From positions 1 through 64,000 of the forward strand of contig NZ_JACJUD010000006.1 in the NCBI RefSeq assembly GCF_014174475.1: a stretch of 64,000 nt of DNA, given 5' to 3'. Below the pieces are notes generated by a model. The model was given only the letters and a program-made list of their open reading frames with translations, had not been told where the DNA came from and made no database searches. Each line of letters opens with the position of its first letter. The first letter of the stretch is position 1. This document shows, in pieces, positions 42,957 to 53,144 of the stretch. The position numbers were made by a program, and so were the translations under genes. The stretch is from Aquipseudomonas ullengensis. Lineage in GTDB: Bacteria; Pseudomonadota; Gammaproteobacteria; Pseudomonadales; Pseudomonadaceae.

Positions 42957-44522
42957 ATGACCGCAACCGAGAGAAAACGCCAGCCGATTTCCACCGGCTC
43001 GGAATGGACCTTCGAACTGGTTCGCCAGTACGACCGCGAGATCGCGCGCATCGCCGAACGCTATGCGCTCGACACCTACCCCAACCAGATCGAAGTGATC
43101 ACTGCCGAGCAGATGATGGACGCCTATGCCTCCGTCGGCATGCCGCTGGGTTACCACCACTGGTCCTACGGCAAGCACTTCCTCAGCACCGAGAAAAACT
43201 ACAGCCGCGGGCAGATGGGCCTGGCCTACGAGATCGTGATCAATTCCGACCCGTGCATCGCCTACCTGATGGAAGAGAACACCATGTGCATGCAGGCGCT
43301 GGTGATCGCCCATGCCTGCTATGGCCACAACAGCTTCTTCAAGGGCAATTACCTGTTCCGCACCTGGACCGATGCCAGCTCGATCATCGACTACCTGGTG
43401 TTCGCCAAGCAGTACATCATGCAGTGCGAGGAGCGCCACGGCATCGACGCGGTGGAAGACCTGCTCGACTCCTGCCATGCGCTGATGAACTACGGCGTCG
43501 ATCGCTACAAACGCCCCTATCCGATCTCCGCCGAGGAAGAACGGCGCCGGCAGAAAGACCGCGAAGAGCACCTGCAGAAGCAGATCAACGACCTCTGGCG
43601 CACCATCCCGAAAAACGCCAGCAAGGGCCACGACCAGGACAACAAGCGCTGGCCGGCCGAGCCGCAGGAAAACATCCTGTACTTCCTCGAGAAGCACGCC
43701 CCGCTACTGGAGCCCTGGCAGCGCGAGATCATCCGCATCGTGCGCAAGATCGCCCAGTACTTCTACCCACAGCGCCAGACCCAGGTGATGAACGAAGGCT
43801 GGGCCACCTTCTGGCACTACACCCTGATGAACGACCTGTACGACGAAGGCCTGGTCACCGAGGGCTTCATGATGGAGTTCCTCCAGTCGCACACCAGCGT
43901 GGTCTACCAGCCGGGCTTCGACAGCCCCTACTACAGCGGCATCAACCCCTACACCCTGGGTTTCGCCATCTACTGCGACATCCGCCGTATCTGCGAGAAA
44001 CCCACCGAGGAAGACCGCCGCTGGTTCCCGGACATCGCCGGCAGCGACTGGCTGTCGACCCTCAAGTTCGCCATGCAGAACTTCAAGGACGAGAGCTTCA
44101 TCCTGCAATTCCTCTCCCCCAAGGTGATCCGCGACCTCAAGCTGTTCAGCGTGATGGACGACGACCAACAGGACGAGCTGCTGGTCCCGGCCATCCACGA
44201 CGAACCGGGCTACCAGATCATCCGCGAGACCCTGGCCGCGCAATACAACCTGGGCAATCGCGAGCCCAACGTGCAGATCTGGAGCGTCGACCGCCGCGGC
44301 GACCGTTCGCTGACCTTGCGCCACCAGCAACATGACCGAAAACCACTGGGCGACTCCACCGGCGAAGTGCTCAAGCACCTGCACCGCCTGTGGGGCTTCG
44401 ACATCCACCTAGAAGTGCGCCAGGGCGAGCAGATCATCAGTACCCAGCACGTACCGCCGCGTAACGAGCAGGATGCCGAGAACGAATACCCGCGCCTGGA
44501 TCTGGTGATTCCGCCGATCTGA
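42957..44522 (+). CDS. ycgB: SpoVR family protein (YcgB)
   Basis: A 521-aa member of the SpoVR family, named from a B. subtilis cortex protein but of unknown function in Gram-negatives. Family-typical segments VMNEGWATFWHYTLMNDL and NPYTLGFAIYCDIRRIC are visible. It begins 11 bp after yeaH and completes the prkA-yeaH-spoVR operon. Confidence 0.92.
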   Translation: MTATERKRQPISTGSEWTFELVRQYDREIARIAERYALDTYPNQIEVITAEQMMDAYASVGMPLGYHHWSYGKHFLSTEKNYSRGQMGLAYEIVINSDPCIAYLMEENTMCMQALVIAHACYGHNSFFKGNYLFRTWTDASSIIDYLVFAKQYIMQCEERHGIDAVEDLLDSCHALMNYGVDRYKRPYPISAEEERRRQKDREEHLQKQINDLWRTIPKNASKGHDQDNKRWPAEPQENILYFLEKHAPLLEPWQREIIRIVRKIAQYFYPQRQTQVMNEGWATFWHYTLMNDLYDEGLVTEGFMMEFLQSHTSVVYQPGFDSPYYSGINPYTLGFAIYCDIRRICEKPTEEDRRWFPDIAGSDWLSTLKFAMQNFKDESFILQFLSPKVIRDLKLFSVMDDDQQDELLVPAIHDEPGYQIIRETLAAQYNLGNREPNVQIWSVDRRGDRSLTLRHQQHDRKPLGDSTGEVLKHLHRLWGFDIHLEVRQGEQIISTQHVPPRNEQDAENEYPRLDLVIPPI

Positions 44523-44598
44523 GCAAACCGTAGGGTGGATGTCGCTTTACCCATCCACCAAGCCCCACTCGAGGGCTCAATGAAAGCGCGAGCCACAC

Positions 44599-44663
44599 GT
44601 AGGAGCGAGCTCTGCTCGCGAAGCATTCAACGCAAGCGCTTCGCGAGCAGAGCTCGCTCCTAC
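44599..44663. repeat. REPIN (paired REP elements)
   Basis: Two perfectly inverted 25-bp arms (44599-44623 and 44639-44663), each starting GTAGGAGCGAGC, with a 15-bp loop. It fills most of the gap between ycgB and cca. Confidence 0.87.
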
Positions 44664-44718
44664 GACAACGCACAGGCGCTTTTTCGCTTATCCTCCGCCG
44701 CTACGGAGGACTCAACCC

Positions 44719-45951
44719 ATGCAGATCTACAAGGTCGGCGGCGCAGTACGCGACCGCCTGCTCGGACGCCCCATCACCGATATCGACTGGGTGGTGGTCG
44801 GCGCCGATGCGCAGAGCATGCTCGACCAGGGCTATCGGCCGGTGGGCGACGACTTCCCGGTCTTCCTGCACCCGCAGAGTGGCGAGGAATATGCCCTCGC
44901 CCGCACCGAGCGCAAATCCGGCCAGGGCTACGGCGGCTTCACCTTCTACGCCAGCCCCGACGTGCCCCTGGAAGACGACCTGATCCGCCGCGACCTCACC
45001 GTCAACGCCATGGCCGAGGACGACCACGGCCAGGTCATCGACCCCTACGGCGGGCAGCAGGACCTCGAAGCCCGCCTGCTCCGCCACGTCTCCCCGGCGT
45101 TCGCCGAAGACCCGCTGCGCGTGCTGCGGGTGGCGCGCTTTGCCGCACGCTATGCACCACTGGGCTTCACTGTCGCGCCCGAAACCCTGGCACTGATGCG
45201 CCAGCTGGCTGAATCCGGCGAGCTCAAGGCGCTGACCGCGGAGCGCAGCTGGAAGGAAATCTCCCGCGCACTGCTGGAGCCGCGCCCCGATGTGTTCATC
45301 CAGGTATTGCGCGACTGTGGCGCCTTGCGCGAACTGCTGCCGGAAGTCGACGCGCTGTTCGGCGTGCCGCAGACGGCCGCGCACCACCCGGAAATCGACA
45401 CCGGCGTGCACAACCTGATGGTGTTGCAGCAATGCGCCCTGCACACACAGCCGCTGAGCGTGCGCTGGGCCTGCCTGCTGCACGACCTGGGCAAAGGCAC
45501 CACGCCGCAAGCGGAGTGGCCACGGCATATCGCCCATGAGGTGCGCGGGCTGAAGTTGATCCGCGCGGTCAATACGCGCTGCAAGGTACCCAAGGAATGC
45601 GCCGAGCTGGCGCTGCTGGTCGGCGCATACCACACCCACTGCCACCGCGCCCTGGAACTCAAACCCTCGACGCTACTCGAGCTGCTACAGAGCTTCGACG
45701 TCTACCGCCGCCCGCAACGTTTCGAGGAGTTCATCGCCGCCTGCGAGATGGACGCCCGCGGCCGCCTGGGCTTCGAAGACCGCGACTACCCGCAAGCCGC
45801 CTACCTGCGCAGCGCCATGCAGGCCGCACGGGCAGTCACGGTGCAACCGCTGCTGGAAAAAGGACTACAAGGCGCGGAACTGGGCGAAGCCCTCAAGCAG
45901 GAGCGCCTGAAAGCCCTCAAGGCCTACAAGGCAGGCACCCAGCAGCTGTAG
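44719..45951 (+). CDS. cca: CCA-adding tRNA nucleotidyltransferase
   Basis: Adds or repairs the 3' CCA of tRNAs. The 410-aa protein has the class II nucleotidyltransferase motif GGAVRDRLLG with IDWVVVGA, the RRDLTVNAMA and DPLRVLRVARFAARY segments, and a C-terminal HD domain (LLHDLGKG) giving phosphatase/phosphodiesterase activity as in the multifunctional gamma-proteobacterial form. GGAGG precedes the ATG. Its stop codon lies within a REP element. Confidence 0.95.
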   Translation: MQIYKVGGAVRDRLLGRPITDIDWVVVGADAQSMLDQGYRPVGDDFPVFLHPQSGEEYALARTERKSGQGYGGFTFYASPDVPLEDDLIRRDLTVNAMAEDDHGQVIDPYGGQQDLEARLLRHVSPAFAEDPLRVLRVARFAARYAPLGFTVAPETLALMRQLAESGELKALTAERSWKEISRALLEPRPDVFIQVLRDCGALRELLPEVDALFGVPQTAAHHPEIDTGVHNLMVLQQCALHTQPLSVRWACLLHDLGKGTTPQAEWPRHIAHEVRGLKLIRAVNTRCKVPKECAELALLVGAYHTHCHRALELKPSTLLELLQSFDVYRRPQRFEEFIAACEMDARGRLGFEDRDYPQAAYLRSAMQAARAVTVQPLLEKGLQGAELGEALKQERLKALKAYKAGTQQL

Positions 45952-45971
45952 GAGCGAGCTTGCTCGCGATC
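45948..45971. repeat. single REP element overlapping the cca stop codon
   Basis: GTAGGAGCGAGCTTGCTCGC followed by GATC, the same core as the paired elements at 44599-44663. The TAG at 45949-45951 that ends cca is part of the repeat. The following sequence to 46007 has no gene. Confidence 0.8.
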
Positions 45972-46007
45972 CCGCCAGCGCCAAAGCATCGCGATCGGGG
46001 ATCGCCC

Positions 46008-46541
46008 CTAGATAGGGGCCGGAAAAGCCTGCAGCAATCTGGTCGGGGTCAGTTCCAGCGAGCGCCACTGGAATGCCACCGGCCACAGCTGCTGGTCGAT
46101 CTGCGCTGCCGCCCACAACTCGGCAAACGGTTTGCCCGCAACCGGATGCACCTCCTCCGGCGCCAACAGCGTCAGCGGCCAAAGCACGAAGGCATTCTTG
46201 AGGATTTCCGCACGCGGCAGGATCAGCCCATCGAAGTTGCCCGCCAGGCCGTCGTACAGCAGCACATCGATGTCCAGCGGCAACCCACGGCGCTCCGGCG
46301 CATAGCGACCGTTGTCCGCCTCGATGCACTTCAGCCGTCGATCCAGCTCATGCAGTGGCAGGTCGGTGCGCGCGCTGACCACCAGATTGAAGAACGGCCC
46401 GCTCTTGATCCCCACCGGCGCGCTCTCGAACACCGGCGAGCAGCGCAGATCCTGAAGAAAACCAGCCAGCGCATCGAGGCCGGCACACAGATGCGCCTCA
46501 CGCTCGGTATTGCTGCCCAGCCCGAGAAAGACCTGGGTCAT
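46008..46541 (-). CDS. folK: HPPK-like 2-amino-4-hydroxy-6-hydroxymethyldihydropteridine pyrophosphokinase
   Basis: A 177-aa protein resembling FolK, which activates the pterin for folate synthesis. The N-terminal LGLGSNTERE, FESAPVG and the metal-binding DID in GLPLDIDVLLYDG are present, but the usual RWGPRTLDLD motif is altered to RYAPERRGLPLDID. Pseudomonads usually have a canonical folK beside panB, so this could be a second, divergent copy. It overlaps folB by 4 bp. Confidence 0.8.
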   Translation of the reverse strand: MTQVFLGLGSNTEREAHLCAGLDALAGFLQDLRCSPVFESAPVGIKSGPFFNLVVSARTDLPLHELDRRLKCIEADNGRYAPERRGLPLDIDVLLYDGLAGNFDGLILPRAEILKNAFVLWPLTLLAPEEVHPVAGKPFAELWAAAQIDQQLWPVAFQWRSLELTPTRLLQAFPAPI

Positions 46542-46891
46542 GGCCGGCTACGCTCGATTTCCACGCCTACTGCGCGCGCGGCAGGATTGGCGCCAGGCTT
46601 GGTCACCTTGAGGTGCAGCCAGGGCGCGCCGAACTGCGCCAGCAGGCTCTCGGCCAGGCGCTCGGCAAAGGTTTCCACCAGTTCGAACTGTGCTGCGCCG
46701 GCAAACTGCTGTACGTGGGCATGCACTGCCGCGTAGTCGAGGGCCTTGCTCAGGTCATCGCCTGCCGCAGCCGGGCGGATATCCCAGGCAAAGGTCAGGT
46801 CCAGGCGCAGGCATTGGCGAATGCCGCGCTCCCAGTCGTAGGCACCGATCAGGGTGTCGACTTCCAGACCTTCGATGAAGACTTTGTCCAA
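46538..46891 (-). CDS. folB: dihydroneopterin aldolase
   Basis: Cleaves dihydroneopterin in folate synthesis. The 117-aa product (VFIEGLEVDTLIGAYDWER; active-site Lys in LHLKVTKPGA) starts at the TTG at 46891, with GGAGAG upstream. An earlier in-frame start at 46909 would lose this spacing. Coupled to folK. Confidence 0.92.
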   Translation of the reverse strand: MDKVFIEGLEVDTLIGAYDWERGIRQCLRLDLTFAWDIRPAAAGDDLSKALDYAAVHAHVQQFAGAAQFELVETFAERLAESLLAQFGAPWLHLKVTKPGANPAARAVGVEIERSRP

Positions 46892-46967
46892 GCATTCTCT
46901 CCGCAGCACGACAAGGACCCCGCCCCGCCGCTAGAATCGGGGCTCTCTTCGCCCCGGAATGGATACC

Positions 46968-47537
46968 ATGTTCTGGTTGTTGGTGCCGCTCGCCTACCTG
47001 CTTGGCTCGCTGTCCTTCGCCATCCTGCTCAGTCGCCTGAGCGGTGGGCCAGACCCGCGCGCCAGTGGTTCAGGCAATCCCGGCGCCACCAACATGCTCA
47101 GGGTGGCGGGCAAGAAACTGGCCATCCTCACCCTGCTCGGCGACCTGCTCAAAGGCCTGCTGCCCGTGCTAATCGCCAGCCTGCTCGGCCTGAGCATCCA
47201 GCAACAGGCCTGGATCGGCCTCGCCGCCGTGATCGGCCATCTGTATCCGCTGTACTTTCGCTTCAAGGGCGGCAAGGGCGTAGCCACTGCCGCCGGTATG
47301 CTGCTCGGCCTGTATCCGCCGGCCGCCCTGCTGGCCCTCGCCGCCTGGGCGCTGACCTTCATCCTCACCCGTACCAGCTCGCTGGCCTCGCTGATCGCCA
47401 CGCCGCTGACCCTGCCGTTACTGGCATGGCAACAACCGGCAGCGCTGCTGCCGATGTGCGTGCTGACCGGGTTGATCGTCTGGCGTCACCGGGGCAATTT
47501 ACGCGACCTGTTCGCCGGACGCGAACGACACTTCTGA
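46968..47537 (+). CDS. plsY: acyl-phosphate glycerol-3-phosphate acyltransferase
   Basis: Integral membrane enzyme making lysophosphatidic acid from acyl-phosphate. The 189-aa protein shows LAYLLGSLSFAILLSR, SGNPGATNMLRVAG and HLYPLYFRFKGGKGVATAAG, the three PlsY motifs. Start at 46968; an ATG at 46959 is an alternative. Confidence 0.92.
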   Translation: MFWLLVPLAYLLGSLSFAILLSRLSGGPDPRASGSGNPGATNMLRVAGKKLAILTLLGDLLKGLLPVLIASLLGLSIQQQAWIGLAAVIGHLYPLYFRFKGGKGVATAAGMLLGLYPPAALLALAAWALTFILTRTSSLASLIATPLTLPLLAWQQPAALLPMCVLTGLIVWRHRGNLRDLFAGRERHF

Positions 47538-47557
47538 ATGCCCAAGCTGAGCCCGCT

Positions 47558-48583
47558 TCATATCGCGGGCAGTTGCTCCATCGGCCAGCGTGCCTGCACA
47601 CCAATCGCCGGACCATCCTGCTGGCCCGCCAGCAGGCGCTGGCAGCCGGCGTAGGCGATCATCGCGCCGTTGTCGGTGCAGAAACGCGGCCGGGCGTAGA
47701 ACACCTGGCCCTTGAACTCACCGAGCATCTTCTCCAGCGACTGGCGCAGCGCCTGGTTGGCACTCACCCCTCCGGCAATCACCAGGCTATTCAGCCCGGT
47801 CTGCTTCAAGGCGCGACGGCACTTGATGGTCAGGGTATCGACCACCGCCTGCTGGAAGGCCAGGGCGACGTCGGCACGGGTCTGCTCGCTGGCATCACCG
47901 GCATCGCGGCACTGCGTCCAGGTATTGAGGGTGAAGGTCTTCAGGCCGCTGAAGCTGAAATCCAGACCCGGGCGATCGGTCATCGGCCGCGGGAAGGTGA
48001 AGCGCCCCGGCGTGCCGACTTCAGCCAGCCGAGCGATCTCCGGGCCACCGGGATACGGCAGGCCCATCAGCTTGGCGGTCTTGTCGAAAGCCTCGCCAGC
48101 CGCATCGTCCAGCGACTCACCGAGCAGCTGATAACGACCAATGCCATCGACCCGAACCAGCTGGGTATGGCCGCCGGAAACCAACAAAGCGACGAACGGG
48201 AACGCCGGCGGCTGTTCTTCCAGCATCGGCGCCAACAAATGACCTTCCATGTGATGCACGCCGACGGCCGGAATGCCCCAGGCAAACGCCAGCGCCTGGG
48301 CGCAGGAAGCCCCCACCAGCAATGCGCCAACCAGGCCAGGACCCGCGGTGTAGGCGATGGCGCCGATCTGCGTGCGCTCGGCACCGGCCTCGGCCAGCAC
48401 CTCGCGAATCAACGGCAGCATGCGCTTGACGTGATCACGCGAAGCCAGCTCCGGCACCACGCCGCCGAACACACGATGCTGCTCGATCTGGCTGAACAGG
48501 GCATCGGCCAGCAGACCGCGCTCGCTGTCATACAGCGCAACGCCAGTTTCATCGCAGGAGGTTTCCAAGCCCAGTACCAGCAT
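47558..48583 (-). CDS. tsaD: tRNA N6-threonylcarbamoyladenosine synthase subunit
   Basis: Catalytic ASKHA-fold subunit that installs t6A37 on ANN-decoding tRNAs. The 341-aa protein shows LGLETSCDETGVA, the iron-binding HHMEGHL, and FPFVALLVSGGHTQL and VIAGGVSANQALR. It is divergent from rpsU, the common arrangement. Confidence 0.95.
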   Translation of the reverse strand: MLVLGLETSCDETGVALYDSERGLLADALFSQIEQHRVFGGVVPELASRDHVKRMLPLIREVLAEAGAERTQIGAIAYTAGPGLVGALLVGASCAQALAFAWGIPAVGVHHMEGHLLAPMLEEQPPAFPFVALLVSGGHTQLVRVDGIGRYQLLGESLDDAAGEAFDKTAKLMGLPYPGGPEIARLAEVGTPGRFTFPRPMTDRPGLDFSFSGLKTFTLNTWTQCRDAGDASEQTRADVALAFQQAVVDTLTIKCRRALKQTGLNSLVIAGGVSANQALRQSLEKMLGEFKGQVFYARPRFCTDNGAMIAYAGCQRLLAGQQDGPAIGVQARWPMEQLPAI

Positions 48584-48672
48584 GGGTTCGCGCCTTTAAT
48601 ACAGGGGGAATTCGAAGGCGCGCATAATAATCGTCGTCCCACGGCCCGGCCAGCGGTTTTCGATCAGAGGCT

Positions 48673-48701
48673 TTGCATTCTCTGGCACTTGGCGTTAATA
48701 T
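48673..48701 (+). promoter_or_regulatory. rpsU (macromolecular synthesis operon) promoter
   Basis: TTGCAT (48673-48678), a 17-bp spacer and TAATAT (48696-48701), about 85 bp upstream of the rpsU ATG. Good sigma70 match and the only clear one in the tsaD-rpsU gap. Confidence 0.65.
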
Positions 48702-48785
48702 CCGCAGCCCTTGAAAACCGACGTATTCCCGTGCCCTAGCCGGATCGCGTCGTCCATTCGGTAAAACAGTGAAGGTACGACCTGG

Positions 48786-49001
48786 ATGCCAGCCGTCAAA
48801 GTAAAAGAGAACGAACCCTTCGACGTAGCTCTGCGTCGCTTCAAGCGCTCCTGTGAAAAAGCCGGTGTTCTGGCCGAAGTTCGCAGCCGCGAGTTCTACG
48901 AGAAGCCAACCACCGAGCGCAAGCGCAAAGCAGCAGCCGCTGTTAAGCGTCACGCGAAGAAAGTGCAGCGCGAACAGCGCCGCCGTGAGCGCCTGTACTG
49001 A
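48786..49001 (+). CDS. rpsU: 30S ribosomal protein S21
   Basis: A 71-aa very basic protein (AVKVKENEPFDVALRRFKRSCEKAG...RRERLY) of the small subunit. First gene of rpsU-dnaG-rpoD. GAAGGT lies upstream of the ATG. Confidence 0.96.
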   Translation: MPAVKVKENEPFDVALRRFKRSCEKAGVLAEVRSREFYEKPTTERKRKAAAAVKRHAKKVQREQRRRERLY

Positions 49002-49033
49002 GTTATCAGTAGCGCCACAAAGGTTTCCGCACT

Positions 49034-49051
49034 GCCCGGCTTATGCCGGGC
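49034..49051 (+). terminator. attenuator-like hairpin between rpsU and dnaG
   Basis: GCCCGGC/GCCGGGC with a 4-nt loop, followed by the imperfect U-tract TTTGCATTT. E. coli has a partial terminator at the same place that lowers dnaG expression relative to rpsU. Confidence 0.65.
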
Positions 49052-49153
49052 TTTGCATTTCAGGCGTCATCAACTCCGCTTTGCCACCTGGCGAATGATC
49101 GGAGTTTTTTCGTTTATGCTCCCGCCTTCTGGCACCCGCACGCTGACGAGTTC

Positions 49154-51139
49154 ATGGCCGGCCTGATCCCCCAATCCTTCATCGATGACCTGCTCAACCG
49201 CACCGACATAGTCGAAGTGGTGAGTTCGCGCATCCAGCTGAAGAAGGCCGGCAAGAACTACACGGCCTGCTGCCCGTTCCACAAGGAGAAGACCCCCTCC
49301 TTCAGCGTCAGCCCGGACAAGCAGTTCTACTACTGCTTCGGCTGCGGCGCCGGCGGCAACGCCCTCGGCTTCGTCATGGACCATGACAGCCTGGACTTCC
49401 CCCTGGCGATCGAAGAACTGGCCAAGCGCGCCGGCATGGAAATCCCGCGCGAGGAAGGCGGTCGCAACCACAAGCCGCGCCAGCCAACCGACTCACCGCT
49501 CTACCCGTTACTGACCGCCGCCTCCGACTACTACCGCCAGGCGCTGAAAAGCCATCCGACGCGCAAGGCCGCGGTGACCTACCTGAAAGGCCGCGGCCTG
49601 TCTGGCGAGATCGCCCGCGACTTCGGCCTCGGCTTCGCCCCGCCCGGCTGGGACAACCTGCTCAAGCACCTGGGCGGCGACAGCCTGCAGCAGAAAGCCA
49701 TGATCGACGCCGGCCTGCTGATCGAGAACGCCGACACCAAGCGCACCTACGACCGCTTCCGCGACCGGGTGATGTTCCCGATCCGCGACAGCCGCGGGCG
49801 CATCATCGCCTTCGGCGGCCGCGTACTGGGCGACGACAAGCCCAAGTACCTGAACTCGCCGGAAACCCCGGTCTTCCACAAGGGCCAGGAGCTCTACGGC
49901 CTGTACGAGGCGCGCAAGAACAACCGCGACCTCGACGAGATCATGGTGGTCGAGGGCTACATGGACGTCATCGCCCTGGCCCAGCAAGGCCTGCGTAACG
50001 CCGTCGCCACCCTCGGTACCGCCACCAGCGAAGAGCACCTCAAGCGCCTGTTCCGCCTGGTGCCCAGCGTACTGTTCTGCTTCGACGGCGACGCCGCTGG
50101 GCGCAAAGCTGCCTGGCGCGCCCTCGAGTCGACCCTGCCGAGCCTGCAAGATGGCCGGCGCGCGCGCTTCCTGTTCCTGCCAGACGGTGAAGACCCGGAC
50201 AGCCTGGTGCGCGCCGAAGGCACCGACGCCTTCCGTGCCCGCATCAACCAGCATGCCCAGCCACTGGCCGAGTATTTCTTCCAGCAACTGAGCGAGGAAG
50301 CCGACCCGCGCTCCCTGGAAGGCAAGGCACACCTGGTCACGCTGGCCGCACCACTGATCGACAAGATTCCCGGCAACAACCTGCGCACCCTGATGCGCCA
50401 GCGCCTCGGTGAGATCACCGGCCTCAATGGCGAAGCCCTCAACCAGGTCGCCCGCAGCGCCCCAGCCCCCGTAACGGCCGCCCCCAGCAACGACTACTCC
50501 GGCGACAGCTATTACGACGCCCAGCCGGACTACGGCGACATTGCCGACTACGCCAACCATATCGAGCCACCCGCCGACGAAGGCTTCGAGCCGAAGAAGA
50601 ACTGGAAGAAAGGCGAAGGCAAGCCGTGGAAAAAGGACGGCAACTGGAAAAAAGGCGGCCGCGACGATCAGCCACGCACGCCGCGCAAGGCCGTCAGCGT
50701 CGAATCGCCGACCCTGACCGCCTTGCGCACCCTCCTGCACCACCCGACACTGGCGCAAAAGGTCGAGGATGTCAGCCATTTCGCCGCAGAAGACGACACC
50801 TACGCGCAACTATTGGTTGCCCTGCTCGGCGCCCTGCAGAAAAACCCCAGGCTGCGCTCACTGCAACTGATCGCCCGCTGGCACGGCACCACGCAAGGCC
50901 GCCTGCTGCAAGCGCTGGCGGAAAAGGAATGGCTGATTGATCAGGACAATCTTGAAAAGCAGTTCTTCGACACCATTACTACACTTGCTCACAGCCAACT
51001 GCAGAAACGACGCGAGCAACTCTTACGCAGCGTCATGCAAAAAAGCCCCAGTGAACTCACTCCGGAAGAAAAAACTCTACTGAGAGAGCATTTCAGCCTC
51101 TCTTCTTCCTCCAGCGACAAGAGCCAAACTGGCGCCTGA
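49154..51139 (+). CDS. dnaG: DNA primase
   Basis: Synthesises RNA primers at the replication fork. The 661-aa protein has a CHC2 zinc ribbon (CPFHKEKTPSF...FYYCFGCGAGG, residues about 40-65), the TOPRIM core (VVEGYMDVIAL, FCFDGDAAGRKA) and a C-terminal DnaB-interaction domain after a charged linker (about 480-560, rich in KKNWKKGEGKPW-type repeats). The chosen ATG at 49154 has only a weak Shine-Dalgarno; a frame opening at 49043 crosses the hairpin. Confidence 0.94.
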   Translation: MAGLIPQSFIDDLLNRTDIVEVVSSRIQLKKAGKNYTACCPFHKEKTPSFSVSPDKQFYYCFGCGAGGNALGFVMDHDSLDFPLAIEELAKRAGMEIPREEGGRNHKPRQPTDSPLYPLLTAASDYYRQALKSHPTRKAAVTYLKGRGLSGEIARDFGLGFAPPGWDNLLKHLGGDSLQQKAMIDAGLLIENADTKRTYDRFRDRVMFPIRDSRGRIIAFGGRVLGDDKPKYLNSPETPVFHKGQELYGLYEARKNNRDLDEIMVVEGYMDVIALAQQGLRNAVATLGTATSEEHLKRLFRLVPSVLFCFDGDAAGRKAAWRALESTLPSLQDGRRARFLFLPDGEDPDSLVRAEGTDAFRARINQHAQPLAEYFFQQLSEEADPRSLEGKAHLVTLAAPLIDKIPGNNLRTLMRQRLGEITGLNGEALNQVARSAPAPVTAAPSNDYSGDSYYDAQPDYGDIADYANHIEPPADEGFEPKKNWKKGEGKPWKKDGNWKKGGRDDQPRTPRKAVSVESPTLTALRTLLHHPTLAQKVEDVSHFAAEDDTYAQLLVALLGALQKNPRLRSLQLIARWHGTTQGRLLQALAEKEWLIDQDNLEKQFFDTITTLAHSQLQKRREQLLRSVMQKSPSELTPEEKTLLREHFSLSSSSSDKSQTGA

Positions 51140-51153
51140 GCCCCTTAATCGGG

Positions 51154-51159
51154 TATAAT
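51154..51159 (+). promoter_or_regulatory. possible -10 box of an internal rpoD promoter
   Basis: A perfect TATAAT in the 67-bp gap between dnaG and rpoD. No good -35 is seen at 16-18 bp, so it may be a minor or activator-dependent promoter for rpoD. Confidence 0.35.
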
Positions 51160-51206
51160 CCTCGGCTTATTTTCAGCCCGCCAAGACCTTCAATGGATAG
51201 GGTGTT

Positions 51207-53051
<1,845 letters not shown>

Positions 53052-53054
53052 ATA

Positions 53055-53084
53055 CAAAACCCCCGGCCCCGACCGGGGGTTTTG
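53055..53084 (+). terminator. rho-independent terminator after rpoD
   Basis: CAAAACCCCCGG/CCGGGGGTTTTG stem with a 6-nt loop, then a T-rich tract. Confidence 0.9.
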
Positions 53085-53144
53085 TTTTCTGTACCCGCCG
53101 CGAACTACACTGGGCTTATCTGCATTTCTCCGGAAGCTGCCTGC

